DNA of 64,000 nucleotides from Streptomyces rubradiris. GTDB lineage: Bacteria > Actinomycetota > Actinomycetes > Streptomycetales > Streptomycetaceae. Under the pieces are notes generated by a model. The model did not search any database. It saw only the letters and a program-made list of their open reading frames with translations, and had not been told where the DNA came from. The DNA lies in the NCBI RefSeq assembly GCF_016860525.1, contig NZ_BNEA01000007.1:310001-374000 (forward strand), written 5' to 3'. Each line of letters opens with the position of its first letter. Position 1 is the stretch's first letter. A program made the position numbers and the translations under genes. Below are positions 16,164-24,927 of the stretch, in pieces.

Positions 16164-17087
16164 ATGACGACAAGTCACCGAAAACGTCAACTGGAAGAAT
16201 TGTCTCACTTCCTCCGCACGCGGCGCATGCGCCTGTCCCCGGGCGATGTAGGGCTCACCACCTCCGGACGTCGTCGCACGCCCGGGTTGCGCCGGGAGGA
16301 GGTCGCCGTCCTGGCGGGCGTGGGTACCTCCTGGTACACGTGGCTGGAGCAGGGCCGGGACATCAACGTCTCGGATGCGGTGCTCGGCGCCATCAGCGGC
16401 GCGCTGCGCCTCAACGCGGCCGAGGAGATCTACCTGCACCGGCTGGCCGGCCTCAAGGCGCCGGAGGACGCGGCCCGGGCCACCAGCGGGCCCGACGACC
16501 CGCGGCGCCTGGCCGAGCTCGTGAACCACTGGTTCCCCAACCCCGCGCTGGTGCGGGACCGTTGCTGGAACATCCTGGCCGCGAACTCGGCGGTGCCGGA
16601 GTTCCTCGGCTTCCCGGGTCCGGGCGCGAACATCCTCGTGGAGTTCTTCACGGACAAGACGTGCCGGGAACGCTATGTGCGGGGCGACGCCCTGGCCCGC
16701 AGCTCGGTGGCCCGCTTCCGCGCGGACGTGGCCGACTGCTTCGGCCGGCCGGAGGTCGAGCGGGTCCTGGCCGAACTGAGCGAGCGCAGCCCGGAGTTCT
16801 CCGAGCTGTGGAGCGGCCATGAGGTGCTGGAACCGGTGAAGAGCCGGACGAAGGAAGTGCTCCATCCCGGGGTCGGGACGCTCAGTTTCGACGTCCACGA
16901 GTGGGAGCTGGCCGCGGACCACGAGGTCCAGCTGGTCCTGCACATGCCGACCGTGCAGGAAACGAAGGAGAAGCTGGACGCCTTCTTCGCGTCGGCCGGT
17001 CCGGACGCGGAGGATCCGGACCGGCCGGGCGAGGACGGCGACGAGGACGGTCAGTCGCCCTCGGAGAAGGCGAGCGCGGCGGCGTAG
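16164..17087 (+). CDS. XRE-family regulator with MmyB-like ligand-binding domain
   Basis: 307 residues. The N-terminal HTH has the hallmark RRTPGLRREEVAVLAGVGTSWYTWLEQGRDINVS (about 37-70), which defines the MmyB-like group of actinomycete regulators. The C-terminal PAS-like domain has NHWFPNPALVRDRCWNILAANSA. The tail is strongly acidic. Relatives often sit beside and respond to the product of a metabolic gene such as an SDR or a biosynthetic cluster. It is convergent with, and overlaps by 37 bases, the SnoaL-like gene at the end of the AvrD operon, so it may control that locus. Confidence 0.82.
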   Translation: MTTSHRKRQLEELSHFLRTRRMRLSPGDVGLTTSGRRRTPGLRREEVAVLAGVGTSWYTWLEQGRDINVSDAVLGAISGALRLNAAEEIYLHRLAGLKAPEDAARATSGPDDPRRLAELVNHWFPNPALVRDRCWNILAANSAVPEFLGFPGPGANILVEFFTDKTCRERYVRGDALARSSVARFRADVADCFGRPEVERVLAELSERSPEFSELWSGHEVLEPVKSRTKEVLHPGVGTLSFDVHEWELAADHEVQLVLHMPTVQETKEKLDAFFASAGPDAEDPDRPGEDGDEDGQSPSEKASAAA

Positions 17088-17455
17088 CTGTCCTCGAACG
17101 TCTGGTAACGGCGGATCAGCCCGTCGCGGACGGTGATCCTGATCGCGAAGGGACTCGCGAACGGTTTCCCGGTCGAGGTCACCTGGTGCTCGAACGCGCC
17201 GAGGACGATGGCGTCTTCGCCGTCCGTGACGATCCGTTCGATGTCGAACCGCTGCGTCCGTACAGCGGCCACGAACCGCTGGAAGTAGCCTTCGACCTCG
17301 TTCCGGCCGACGAGGTGCCCGGTCCACGGGACGAACGGGGCGCCCGCCACGACCAGATCGGCTGTGTCGGCGAACAGCTCAGGCAGCCCGGCGAGGTCCC
17401 CCGTTCCGAAGCGGCGGAAGAACTCCCCGACGGTGTCGGCGGTGCTCCTGGTCAT
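17051..17455 (-). CDS. SnoaL-like (NTF2-fold) protein, last gene of the AvrD operon
   Basis: 134 residues: helix GEFFRRFGTGDLAGLPELFAD, then VPWTGHLVGRNEVEGYFQRF and the strand VRDGLIRRYQTFEDSYAAALAF, typical of SnoaL-like ring-shaped proteins. Relatives act as cyclases, hydroxylase partners or isomerases in secondary metabolism. Its ATG overlaps the stop of the FAD monooxygenase gene (ATGA), so the two are coupled and may act on the same intermediate. Function is inferred from fold only. Confidence 0.75.
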   Translation of the reverse strand: MTRSTADTVGEFFRRFGTGDLAGLPELFADTADLVVAGAPFVPWTGHLVGRNEVEGYFQRFVAAVRTQRFDIERIVTDGEDAIVLGAFEHQVTSTGKPFASPFAIRITVRDGLIRRYQTFEDSYAAALAFSEGD

Positions 17456-18984
17456 GCGCTGTGTCCTTCCCCGACGAGGTCCTCGCGGCGGGCGGGCACC
17501 GCGGGCGCGGCCAGCGAGGCCAGATGCCGGTGGACGAGCCCGAGGTCCGGCGCAGAGTCCTGGGCCGCGATGTAGTGGTCCGGGCGGACCAGGACCGCCG
17601 AGAAGCGGCGGCCGCGCGTGGTGCGGACCCGCACCAACTCCCCGTAGGCGCTCTGGAGTTCCGCGAGCGCGGCGGGGCGTGCGCCGGACGCGGGGAGCGT
17701 GACGAGCAGGGTGTAGCGGTCCACCGGCAGTGACTCGCGTGTCGCGGGGTCCGCCAGCAGGTGCCCGTTGCGCTGCCGGAACCGGCTCGGCCGCCCTCCC
17801 GGGCTGTCGTCGACGGCCGGACCGGCCGGGTAGTGGTTGGTCAGGCCCGCCAGCCAGGGCGAGTAGAACCGGTCGAAGAGGCCGGTGCGTTCGGCGAGCC
17901 GCGCGGAGACGTCCCGCAGCATGATCTGCCAGCGCTTGTCCAGCATCCATGCCTTCGTCTGTACCTCGGCCTGCTTCACCACGGCCCGCGCCACGGCGGC
18001 GCGCTCACTGCCATAGCTGTCCAGCAGCACCGGCGCGGCCGCGCCGCGGTGCACCAGCGCCAGCTTCCAGGCGAGGTTGTGCGCGTCGGTGACCCCGGTG
18101 TTCAGGCCCTGGCCGCCGGCCGGGCTGTGGATGTGCGCCGCGTCGCCGGCGAGGAAGACGCGTCCGGCCCGGAACCGCTCGGCGTGCCGGGCGTGGATGC
18201 TGAACGTGGTCTGCCAGGAGATGTCGTACAGCCTCAGGCCGCCCGGTCCGCGTTTGTCGACGAAGTCCTGGAGCACCTCGGGCGTCAGGTCCTTGGGCTT
18301 CATGCCGGGCGGGCCGGCGGTGAACACCCGGAACCGGCCGTTGTGCAGCGGGACCAGCACCATGATCCCGTTCTCCGTGCAGTAGTAGTGCACGGCGTCG
18401 CGCTGCAGGTCCCCGTCGAGCGCGGTGTCGGCCAGGATGAACAGGTTGGGGTACGTCGCTCCCGTGAACTGCACGCCGATCGCCTTGCGTACGGTGCTGC
18501 TCGCCCCGTCGCCGCCGACGACGTAGGCGAACTCCCCGGTGGTCTCCGCTCCGTCGGGGCCGCGCAGCGTGGCGAGCACGCCGTCCGGGTCCTGGCTGAG
18601 CCGGGTCAGCTCGGTGCGCCACTCGACCGTCCCGCCGTCGCGCTCCAGCGCCTCGCGCAGCAGTTCCTCGACGTCCGGCTGGACGATCACCATCGGGCGG
18701 GTGCGGTCACCGAAGACGATGTCGCAGATCGGGTCGGTGCCGGAGTTGTACCGGAAGGAGTGCACCGGCAGACCGTGCTTGTCGATGTACGCGGCGGCGC
18801 CCAGCCCCCGGAACACCTCCAAGGTGCGCGGCCACACCATCAGCGCCTTGGTCAGCGGGCTGGGCCCGGCCGCCTTGTCCACCAGCCGTACCGGTACGCC
18901 CCGCCGGGCCAGTTCGGCCGCGGCCGTCAGGCCCACCGGACCCGCGCCGACGACCAGTACGGGCCTGTCATCGTGCTTGCTCAT
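17452..18984 (-). CDS. FAD-dependent aromatic-ring-type monooxygenase
   Basis: 510 residues of the p-hydroxybenzoate hydroxylase/polyketide hydroxylase group. The FAD motif VVGAGPVGLTAAAELARRG is at about 10-28, the DG-like motif in YVVGGDGASSTVRKAIG, and the second FAD motif in GDAAHIHSPAGGQGLNTG. The C-terminal thioredoxin-like domain (from about 420, ending RPDHYIAA) is common in polyketide hydroxylases. The ATG at 18984 overlaps the stop of the MFS gene upstream (ATGA). In this operon it probably oxidises the AvrD-derived product or a precursor. Confidence 0.82.
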   Translation of the reverse strand: MSKHDDRPVLVVGAGPVGLTAAAELARRGVPVRLVDKAAGPSPLTKALMVWPRTLEVFRGLGAAAYIDKHGLPVHSFRYNSGTDPICDIVFGDRTRPMVIVQPDVEELLREALERDGGTVEWRTELTRLSQDPDGVLATLRGPDGAETTGEFAYVVGGDGASSTVRKAIGVQFTGATYPNLFILADTALDGDLQRDAVHYYCTENGIMVLVPLHNGRFRVFTAGPPGMKPKDLTPEVLQDFVDKRGPGGLRLYDISWQTTFSIHARHAERFRAGRVFLAGDAAHIHSPAGGQGLNTGVTDAHNLAWKLALVHRGAAAPVLLDSYGSERAAVARAVVKQAEVQTKAWMLDKRWQIMLRDVSARLAERTGLFDRFYSPWLAGLTNHYPAGPAVDDSPGGRPSRFRQRNGHLLADPATRESLPVDRYTLLVTLPASGARPAALAELQSAYGELVRVRTTRGRRFSAVLVRPDHYIAAQDSAPDLGLVHRHLASLAAPAVPARREDLVGEGHSA

Positions 18985-20552
18985 GACCTCTCTCCCATCG
19001 TGATCGGTTCCTTGGCGCCCCGGTCCGCGGTCGCGGAGACCTCCGGCCCGGCGGCGGTGCGCAGCATGCGCATGATCACCGGGGCGCCCACGGCGCACAC
19101 GGCCGCGAGCAGCCACAGCACCGTGTGCAGGGCGGAGGTGTAGGCGCCGGAGACGAACTCGGTGAAGCCGGCCCGGTCGGCGGCCGGTACCTGGCCGGCC
19201 ACGGCGCCGATCTCGCCCTGTACGACCCGGTTGGCGAGGTCGCCGGTGTCTCCCCGCCAGGCGCCCGGGTCCTTGAGGTTGTGCCGGGTGATGCTGACCA
19301 GGACGGAGCCCATGCCGGCGATGGCGACGGCCTCGCCGGTGAGCCGCATGGTGTTGAACAGTCCGGCCGCCATACCCGCCCGGCTGGCGTCCACGGCGCC
19401 CACCGCGGCGCCGTCGAGCAGGCCGAAGGAGATGCCCACCCCGGTGCCGATGACGAGCAGGGGCCCGGCGATCATCAGGGTGGTGGCGTCCTGGTCGAGG
19501 ACGGTCAGCCAGGCGGCGCCGCCCGCGACCAGCAGCAGGCTCACCCCGAGCGGCACCGCCGTGCCGGCCTTGCGCGCGAGCGCTCCGCTCAGCACGGGCA
19601 GGGCGAGCACCGGGCCGCTGAGCAGCAGCATGGTCAGACCGGCCCGCTGTGAGGTCATGCCGCCCACGCCGATGAAGTACGACGGCAGGAAGACCAGCAG
19701 GCACACGAAGCCGAAGGCCAGCAGTACCGGCATCAGCCCGACGGCGACGAACTTCGGCTCGCGCAGCAGTGACAGTTCCAGCATGGGCCGCGCCCGGCGC
19801 TTCTCGATCCGGACGAACCCGGTCAGCAGCAGGGCCGCCAGTACGGCGAGGGCCGGCACCAGCGGGTGCCCCCAGCCCAGTTGCGGTCCCTCGACCAGGG
19901 CGAGGGTGAGCGCGAAGAGGGCACCGCTGAACGTGGCCGCCCCGGCGTAGTCGACGCCGCCCGCGGCCGGGTCACGGGATTCGGTCAGCAGCGGGCACAG
20001 CAGCAGGACGGCCACGGCGACGGCGGCGTGGGCGAGGAACACCGAGCGCCAGCCGAAGGCCCCGACGAGCAGGCCGGACAGCGAGGGCCCGAGGGCCAGT
20101 CCGAGCCCGAAGGACGAGCCGAGGAACCCGAAGGCGCGGGCCCGGCCCGCGCCGTCGTAGGTCTGGGCGAGCAGCGCGGTGGCCGCGGTGAGCACCATCG
20201 CGGCGCCCACCCCGGCCGCTCCACGCAGGACGTCGATCAGCACCACCTCGGAGACGAGGGCCGCGCCGGCCGTGCACAGCACGAAGACGGTAAGGCCGAG
20301 GGTGAACATCCTGCGCCGCCCCAGCAGGTCCGCGAGCGAGCCCGCGACGAGCATCACACTGGCGAAGGTGAGGTTGTAGGCGTTGACGACCCACTGCACG
20401 GTCACGAGGGAGGCGTGCAGATCGCCGCCGAGGTCGGGCAGGGCGACGGAGGTTCCGGTCAGGGAGGCGGGGAGCAGTCCGCAGGAGACGCAGACCGCGA
20501 TGAGGGTGAGGACGGGACGGGACCGTACGGCGCCCGTCGGACGAGTGGGCAC
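18981..20552 (-). CDS. MFS drug exporter, DHA2 (14-TM) family
   Basis: 523 residues with about 14 hydrophobic segments. DHA2 features are TGTSVALPDLGGDLHAS after TM1, VQWVVNAYNLTFASVMLVAGSLADLLGRRR (motif A), and a second-half GAAMVLTAATALL. The start is GTG at 20552 after GGAGTTCTC. The stop overlaps the FAD monooxygenase start. It is likely to export the product of the AvrD operon or give self-resistance. Confidence 0.82.
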   Translation of the reverse strand: MPTRPTGAVRSRPVLTLIAVCVSCGLLPASLTGTSVALPDLGGDLHASLVTVQWVVNAYNLTFASVMLVAGSLADLLGRRRMFTLGLTVFVLCTAGAALVSEVVLIDVLRGAAGVGAAMVLTAATALLAQTYDGAGRARAFGFLGSSFGLGLALGPSLSGLLVGAFGWRSVFLAHAAVAVAVLLLCPLLTESRDPAAGGVDYAGAATFSGALFALTLALVEGPQLGWGHPLVPALAVLAALLLTGFVRIEKRRARPMLELSLLREPKFVAVGLMPVLLAFGFVCLLVFLPSYFIGVGGMTSQRAGLTMLLLSGPVLALPVLSGALARKAGTAVPLGVSLLLVAGGAAWLTVLDQDATTLMIAGPLLVIGTGVGISFGLLDGAAVGAVDASRAGMAAGLFNTMRLTGEAVAIAGMGSVLVSITRHNLKDPGAWRGDTGDLANRVVQGEIGAVAGQVPAADRAGFTEFVSGAYTSALHTVLWLLAAVCAVGAPVIMRMLRTAAGPEVSATADRGAKEPITMGERS

Positions 20553-20579
20553 GAGAACTCCTCGAGAAGGGTTGGGATG

Positions 20580-21818
20580 TCAGGACGTCCGTGCGCGCAG
20601 TCGCTCGACGCCCCACAGCAGCAGCACCAGCGCGGCCAGGCCGCCCCCGGCCGCGGACACACCGGCCCACCCGGCGGCGGAGTACACGGCGCCCGAGAGC
20701 GCCGAACCCGCCGCGCCGCCGAGGAAGTAGGCGGTCATGTAGGCCATCGTGATCCGGTTGCGGGCCTCGGGGCGCAGCCGGAAGAGGACGCCGAGGTTGG
20801 CGACCTGGGCTCCCTGCACCCCGAAGTCGAGCAGGAGGACACCGAGCACCAGGCACACGGGGACGTGGCCGCCGTCGAAGGCGAGCAGCACCCAGGCGGC
20901 CAGGTTCGCGAGGTACAGCACGGTGCCGGCCAGCCGGTCCCGGCCGCGGTCGACCAGCGGACCGGTGGCCCGCGCGGCCACCGCTCCGGCCAGGCCGAGC
21001 AGCCCGAACGCGCCGGTCAGCGCCGCGCCGTACGAGTAGGGCGGCGCGGCGAGCAGGAAGGCCGCCGAGGCCCAGAAGACGCTGAAGGAGGCGAAGGTGA
21101 GGAAGCCGTACAGGCAGCGCAGCCGCAGCACCGGCTCCTGGGCGACCACCGAGGCCACCGAGCGCAACAGGGCGAAGTAGCCGAGGGATTCGGCGGGTTC
21201 GAGGTCGGGCAGCAGCCGCCACAGCAGCACGGCGAGCGCCAGCATGGCCACCGCCGCCACCACGAACACCGTGCGCCAGCTGCCGGTCCACTGGGCCAGC
21301 AGTCCCGCGCCGGTGCGGGCGAGCAGGACCCCGCCGAGTACCCCGCTCATCACCCGGCCGGTGACCCGGCCGCGTTGTTCCGGGCGGGCGAGCGCGGCGG
21401 CGAACGCCACCAGGAGCGGGGCGCCGACCGCCGCGACCGCCATCAGCCCGGACAGGGCGATCAGCGCGGTGGCCGTGGGCGCGGCGGCCGAGGCGGCCTG
21501 GGCCACGGCGGTGACCAGCAGCAGGGCGACCAGCAGCCGGCGGCGGCCGGCGATGTCGCCGAGCGGCACCAGCAGCGCCAGGCCCACCGTGTAGCCCGCG
21601 GTGGAGGCCGTCACCACCAGGGACGCGGTGCCGCTGCCCACGCCGAACGCCGAGGCGATCGCGGTGAGCAGCGGGTGCGCGTAGTAGATGTTGGCGACGG
21701 CGAACCCCGCGGCCACGGCGAACACCGTGACCAGGCGGTCGGGGAGCCCGCCCGCCGGACGCAGTGCCGTACGGGCACCACGTCCGGCGGGCCGGGCCGA
21801 GGCGGCGTGGGACATCAC
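20580..21818 (-). CDS. MFS transporter, DHA1-like (12 TM)
   Basis: 412 residues with about 12 hydrophobic segments. TM1 carries VANIYYAHPLL and motif A is LLVPLGDIAGRRRLLV, as in YnfM/AraJ-type exporters. The GTG at 21818 gives the 4-base overlap (GTGA) seen elsewhere in the operon; an ATG at 21815 in the same frame is equally possible. It is a second exporter in the AvrD operon; two different MFS pumps suggest either distinct products or export of an intermediate. Confidence 0.8.
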   Translation of the reverse strand: MMSHAASARPAGRGARTALRPAGGLPDRLVTVFAVAAGFAVANIYYAHPLLTAIASAFGVGSGTASLVVTASTAGYTVGLALLVPLGDIAGRRRLLVALLLVTAVAQAASAAAPTATALIALSGLMAVAAVGAPLLVAFAAALARPEQRGRVTGRVMSGVLGGVLLARTGAGLLAQWTGSWRTVFVVAAVAMLALAVLLWRLLPDLEPAESLGYFALLRSVASVVAQEPVLRLRCLYGFLTFASFSVFWASAAFLLAAPPYSYGAALTGAFGLLGLAGAVAARATGPLVDRGRDRLAGTVLYLANLAAWVLLAFDGGHVPVCLVLGVLLLDFGVQGAQVANLGVLFRLRPEARNRITMAYMTAYFLGGAAGSALSGAVYSAAGWAGVSAAGGGLAALVLLLWGVERLRARTS

Positions 21819-22750
21819 GGGACCAGCACGATCTTTCCGGTGGTGCGGCCCGTCTCGCCGTACTCGTGCGCCTTGGCGGCGTCGGCCAGCGGGAAGACCT
21901 GGTCCACGTGGACCTTCAGCCGTCCCGCCGTCACCAGCCGTGCCAGTTCCTCCAGTCCGGCGTGGTCGGGTTCGACCAGGAACCCCGTCACCCGTACGCC
22001 CAGGCTCGCGGCGTGGGTGGCGAGTTCGGGGCTGACGTGGCCGATCACGGTGATGAGCAGTCCGCCCGGGCGCAGCGTGCGGGCCAGTTCGAAGCTGTGG
22101 TCGCCGCCGAGCAGGTCGAGGACGACGTCCTGTCCGGTCACCCTGTGGTGCAGCGGTCCGGTGGTGTAGTCGACGGGATACTCGACGCCGGTCTCGCGCA
22201 GGAAGCCGTGCTTGGCTGCGCGGGCGGTGCCGGTGACCTCGGCGTCGTGGGCGCGGGCGATCTGTGCCGCCAGGTGACCGACGCCCCCCGCGGCGGCGGT
22301 CACCAGCACCCGGTCGCCCGCCTTGATGTGCGCGGTCTCCACCAGGGTCTGCCAGGCGGTGAGCCCGGCCAGGGGCAGCGCGGCGGCCTCCTCGAAGCTC
22401 AGCCCCCCGGGCTTGCGCGCGAACTGCCGGGCGGGAGCGGTGACGTACTCCGCGTAGGCGCCGCCCGGGCGGGGAAAGCCGATGAGGCCGAACACCTCGT
22501 CCCCGGGCTGGAAGCGGGTCACCCGCGGTCCCGACTCGACGACGCCGGCGACGTCCCAGCCCTGCACGAACGGCGGGGTGCCCAGTGCGCCGGGCGGGAA
22601 CACGCCGGCCCGGATCTTCCAGTCGACGGGGTTGACCCCCGCGGCGGCGACCTTGACCAGGACCTCGGTGGGCAGCGGGGCGGGACGCTCGGTGGCGGTG
22701 AGGCGCAGCACGTCCGGCGCGCCGGTGGCGGTGGTGACGACGGCTTTCAC
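21815..22750 (-). CDS. MDR-family NADP-dependent (quinone-type) oxidoreductase
   Basis: 311 residues. The N-terminal GroES-like domain has AAGVNPVDWKIRAG, and the NADPH domain has VLVTAAAGGVGHLAAQIA (about 138-155). Zinc-ligand cysteines are absent, so it belongs with quinone/enoyl reductases. The GTG at 22750 overlaps the ACP stop (GTGA); a longer start would lie inside the ACP gene. By analogy with reduction of the butenolide phosphate in A-factor synthesis it could reduce the C=C or C=O of the AvrD product. This is inference. Confidence 0.8.
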   Translation of the reverse strand: MKAVVTTATGAPDVLRLTATERPAPLPTEVLVKVAAAGVNPVDWKIRAGVFPPGALGTPPFVQGWDVAGVVESGPRVTRFQPGDEVFGLIGFPRPGGAYAEYVTAPARQFARKPGGLSFEEAAALPLAGLTAWQTLVETAHIKAGDRVLVTAAAGGVGHLAAQIARAHDAEVTGTARAAKHGFLRETGVEYPVDYTTGPLHHRVTGQDVVLDLLGGDHSFELARTLRPGGLLITVIGHVSPELATHAASLGVRVTGFLVEPDHAGLEELARLVTAGRLKVHVDQVFPLADAAKAHEYGETGRTTGKIVLVP

Positions 22751-22986
22751 CGGCCCACCCGCTCGTCCAGGTAGGCGGCCCATTCGGACAGTTTCTGGCC
22801 GAGGTCCAGATCGCCTTCCGGCACCTCGATGCCGTACTCGCGCTGGACGAAGAGGGCGATCTCGATCAGGGCGAGCGAGTCCAGGGCCAGTTGGTCCAGA
22901 CTCTGGTCGGGGTGGATCTCCTCGACGGGGACTTCGGCCTTCTCGGCTATGAACGCGAGCAGGCCAGGATAAGCCGTGAACAGCAT
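22747..22986 (-). CDS. Acyl carrier protein
   Basis: 79 residues, the usual ACP length. The phosphopantetheine Ser is in ALDSLALIEIALF (about Ser37). The motif is LDSLAL rather than the common DSL-x-x-VEL. ATG 22986 has GAGGAGGGAG upstream. It lies 109 bases after the KAS III gene and overlaps the reductase gene. A dedicated ACP with its own KAS III implies a beta-ketoacyl-ACP intermediate made for the AvrD step. Confidence 0.88.
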   Translation of the reverse strand: MLFTAYPGLLAFIAEKAEVPVEEIHPDQSLDQLALDSLALIEIALFVQREYGIEVPEGDLDLGQKLSEWAAYLDERVGR

Positions 22987-23095
22987 TGCGTACTCCCTCC
23001 TCGGAGCCGTGCTCCGGGGCTTGCGTGGACAGGTGGCGCGCAGGTGGGGGGAGCGGTGTGCGGACGGTGCGGGCGGGGGCGTCCGTTCCCGGGGT

Positions 23096-24118
23096 TCAGG
23101 CGGCCGGTGTGCGCGGCCGGGTGAGGCCGTGCGGCCAGGTCAGGGTGACGGCACCCCAGGTGGTGCCGGCCCCGAAGGCGGTCAGCAGCACCCGGTCGCC
23201 GGGACGCAGCCGGCCCTCGCCGGCCGCCTCGTCCAGGGCCAGTGGGATCGAGCCGGCCGCGGTGTTGCCGGTGTGGCCGATGTTGACGTAGGTCCGTTCC
23301 CGGTCGGCGCCGAGCTGGTCGGCGACCGCGTACAGGATGCGCGCGTTGGCCTGGTGGCCGACCAGGAGGTCCACGTCGGCGGTGGTCCAGCCGGTGCGGG
23401 CCAGCACGGTCCGCGAGGACTCCGTCATGCGCAGCACGGCGTTCTTGAACACCTCGCCGCCGCGCATGGTGAGGTAGTGGTCCTCGCGCAGTGCCTCGGT
23501 GTGGTGGCTGCGCTGACGGGAGCCGCCGGCCGCCACGCGGATCAGGTCCGCCTGGAGTCCGTCGCTGGCCAGGTCAATCGCACGCAGGGCCCCCGGCTCG
23601 TCCGTGCGGCCCGCGCGCAGGACCACGGCGCCGGCGCCGTCGGCGAAGATCGGTGCGGTGGCGCGGTCGTGGGGGTCGACGAGGGTGGTGAAGGCGTCGG
23701 CGCCGATCACCAGCACGCTGTCCGCCACCTCGGCCGCGAGCAGGCCGGCCCCGGTGACCAGGGCGTACAGGAATCCGGAGCAGACGGCTCCGACGTCGAA
23801 GGCGGGTACGGTGCCCAGGCCCAGCCCGGCGGCGACGGTGGGCCCGGTCGCCGGGCACGGGTGGTCGGGCGTGGCCGTGGCGAGCACGACGGCGCCCACC
23901 CGGGGGCCGCCCGCCGAGTCCAGCGCGCGCCGTCCGGCGGTGATCGCGAGGTCGCTGGTGGCGGTGCCGGGGTCGACGACCCGCCGCTCGGCGATGCCGG
24001 TACGGGTGCGGATCCATGCGTCGGAGGTGTCCATCCGGCCGGCCAGGTCGTCGTTGGTGACCACGCGGGGCGGCAGGGCCGAGCCGAGGCCCGCGAGGAC
24101 GGCGGCTCGCCGGGTCAT
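23096..24118 (-). CDS. 3-oxoacyl-ACP synthase III (FabH-like)
   Basis: 340 residues. The KAS III triad is complete: Cys113 in VGAVCSGFLYAL, His255 in VGHQANARI and Asn285 in GHTGNTAAGS. Other FabH signatures are TSDAWIRTRTGIAERR and PIFADGAGAVVL. It would start a chain by condensing an acyl-CoA with malonyl-ACP, giving a beta-ketoacyl-ACP. ATG 24118 overlaps the upstream kinase stop (ATGA). The longer open frame upstream is only a shadow. Confidence 0.88.
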   Translation of the reverse strand: MTRRAAVLAGLGSALPPRVVTNDDLAGRMDTSDAWIRTRTGIAERRVVDPGTATSDLAITAGRRALDSAGGPRVGAVVLATATPDHPCPATGPTVAAGLGLGTVPAFDVGAVCSGFLYALVTGAGLLAAEVADSVLVIGADAFTTLVDPHDRATAPIFADGAGAVVLRAGRTDEPGALRAIDLASDGLQADLIRVAAGGSRQRSHHTEALREDHYLTMRGGEVFKNAVLRMTESSRTVLARTGWTTADVDLLVGHQANARILYAVADQLGADRERTYVNIGHTGNTAAGSIPLALDEAAGEGRLRPGDRVLLTAFGAGTTWGAVTLTWPHGLTRPRTPAA

Positions 24119-24828
24119 CGCACGATCACCGAGGCCCGGTCGGACTCGGTGCGCATGTCGAGGGCCTGGTACTCGGCCTCGGCGCGCGCGATCGCCTCGT
24201 GCGGCGGCATCTGCACCGGCAGGTCGAGGAGCCCGGCGATCCGCACCAGCCGCTCGGCGACGCTGCCGCCCACCACATGGGCGGGTATGCCGAGTTCGGC
24301 GGCGACCTCGAGGAGGCGTTCGTCGGCCATCGAACGGAAGCGCTCGTTGACCGGGCGGTGCCCGTCGGCGGCCAGCGCCAGCTCGTTCGGCAGGTGCACG
24401 AACACGTCGTACGTCTGCTTGACGTGCTGCTTGAAGGCGATGCCCAGCTGCTCCATGACCTCCTCGAACACGCGTATCTCGGGGGTGCGCTCGACGCTCT
24501 CGAACGCGCCCAGGTGGACGGACTCGTTGGGGTTGATGCCGACGATCACGCGGACGGAGCCGTAGATCCACTCCTGGAGCGAGGAACCGTCGGAGATGAA
24601 CGGGCCCTCGAACCGGCTCTCGTGCACGGCCCGGTCCACATGGCGGCGCACGATCAGCTGCACGAGTTCGGCGGCGGTGCACTGCTCCAGGGTCTTTCCG
24701 GGCACGGCTTCCGGCAGCAGCTCACGCATGGTGCGGGCCCGGGTGCGCGGAATTCCCACGTAATGCGCGAGGGCGTACGAGGTGAGCGTCTTTCCCGATG
24801 AATAGGTGCCGGAGATGGCGATACGCAT
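24115..24828 (-). CDS. P-loop NTPase, NadR-type AAA_28 kinase-like
   Basis: 237 residues. Walker A is GTYSSGKT (7-14), followed by a long helical region and DVFVHLPNE; the layout resembles the kinase domain of NadR (AAA_28). Such proteins phosphorylate small molecules. In this operon a sugar such as a pentulose is a possible substrate, but the sequence does not show it. ATG 24828 with GGAG six bases upstream is preferred to the ATG at 24840. It is coupled to the KAS III gene by an ATGA overlap. Confidence 0.7.
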   Translation of the reverse strand: MRIAISGTYSSGKTLTSYALAHYVGIPRTRARTMRELLPEAVPGKTLEQCTAAELVQLIVRRHVDRAVHESRFEGPFISDGSSLQEWIYGSVRVIVGINPNESVHLGAFESVERTPEIRVFEEVMEQLGIAFKQHVKQTYDVFVHLPNELALAADGHRPVNERFRSMADERLLEVAAELGIPAHVVGGSVAERLVRIAGLLDLPVQMPPHEAIARAEAEYQALDMRTESDRASVIVR

Positions 24829-24845
24829 GGCAGGCTCCATTTTCC

Positions 24846-24895
24846 GGGCGGCGCGGGCCGCCCCTTGTTTTCCCCGGAGTTCGGTGGACTCCGGG
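24846..24895 (-). promoter_or_regulatory. Two hairpins between the AvrD and kinase genes
   Basis: GGGCGGC/GCCGCCC (24846-24852 and 24857-24863) lies just upstream of the kinase ribosome binding site. CCCGGAGT/ACTCCGGG (24873-24880 and 24888-24895) has a 7-base loop. They may attenuate or process the transcript after the AvrD gene. Confidence 0.4.
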
Positions 24896-24927
24896 AATTC
24901 CTCGGATGTTCTCGGCGGGAAGAGAAG

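Noticed and set aside
19866..22169. Plus-strand open frame of 767 codons
   Set aside because: It lies antisense to two MFS genes and the reductase gene, rich in Gln/Arg/Gly, with no start site or domain; a shadow.
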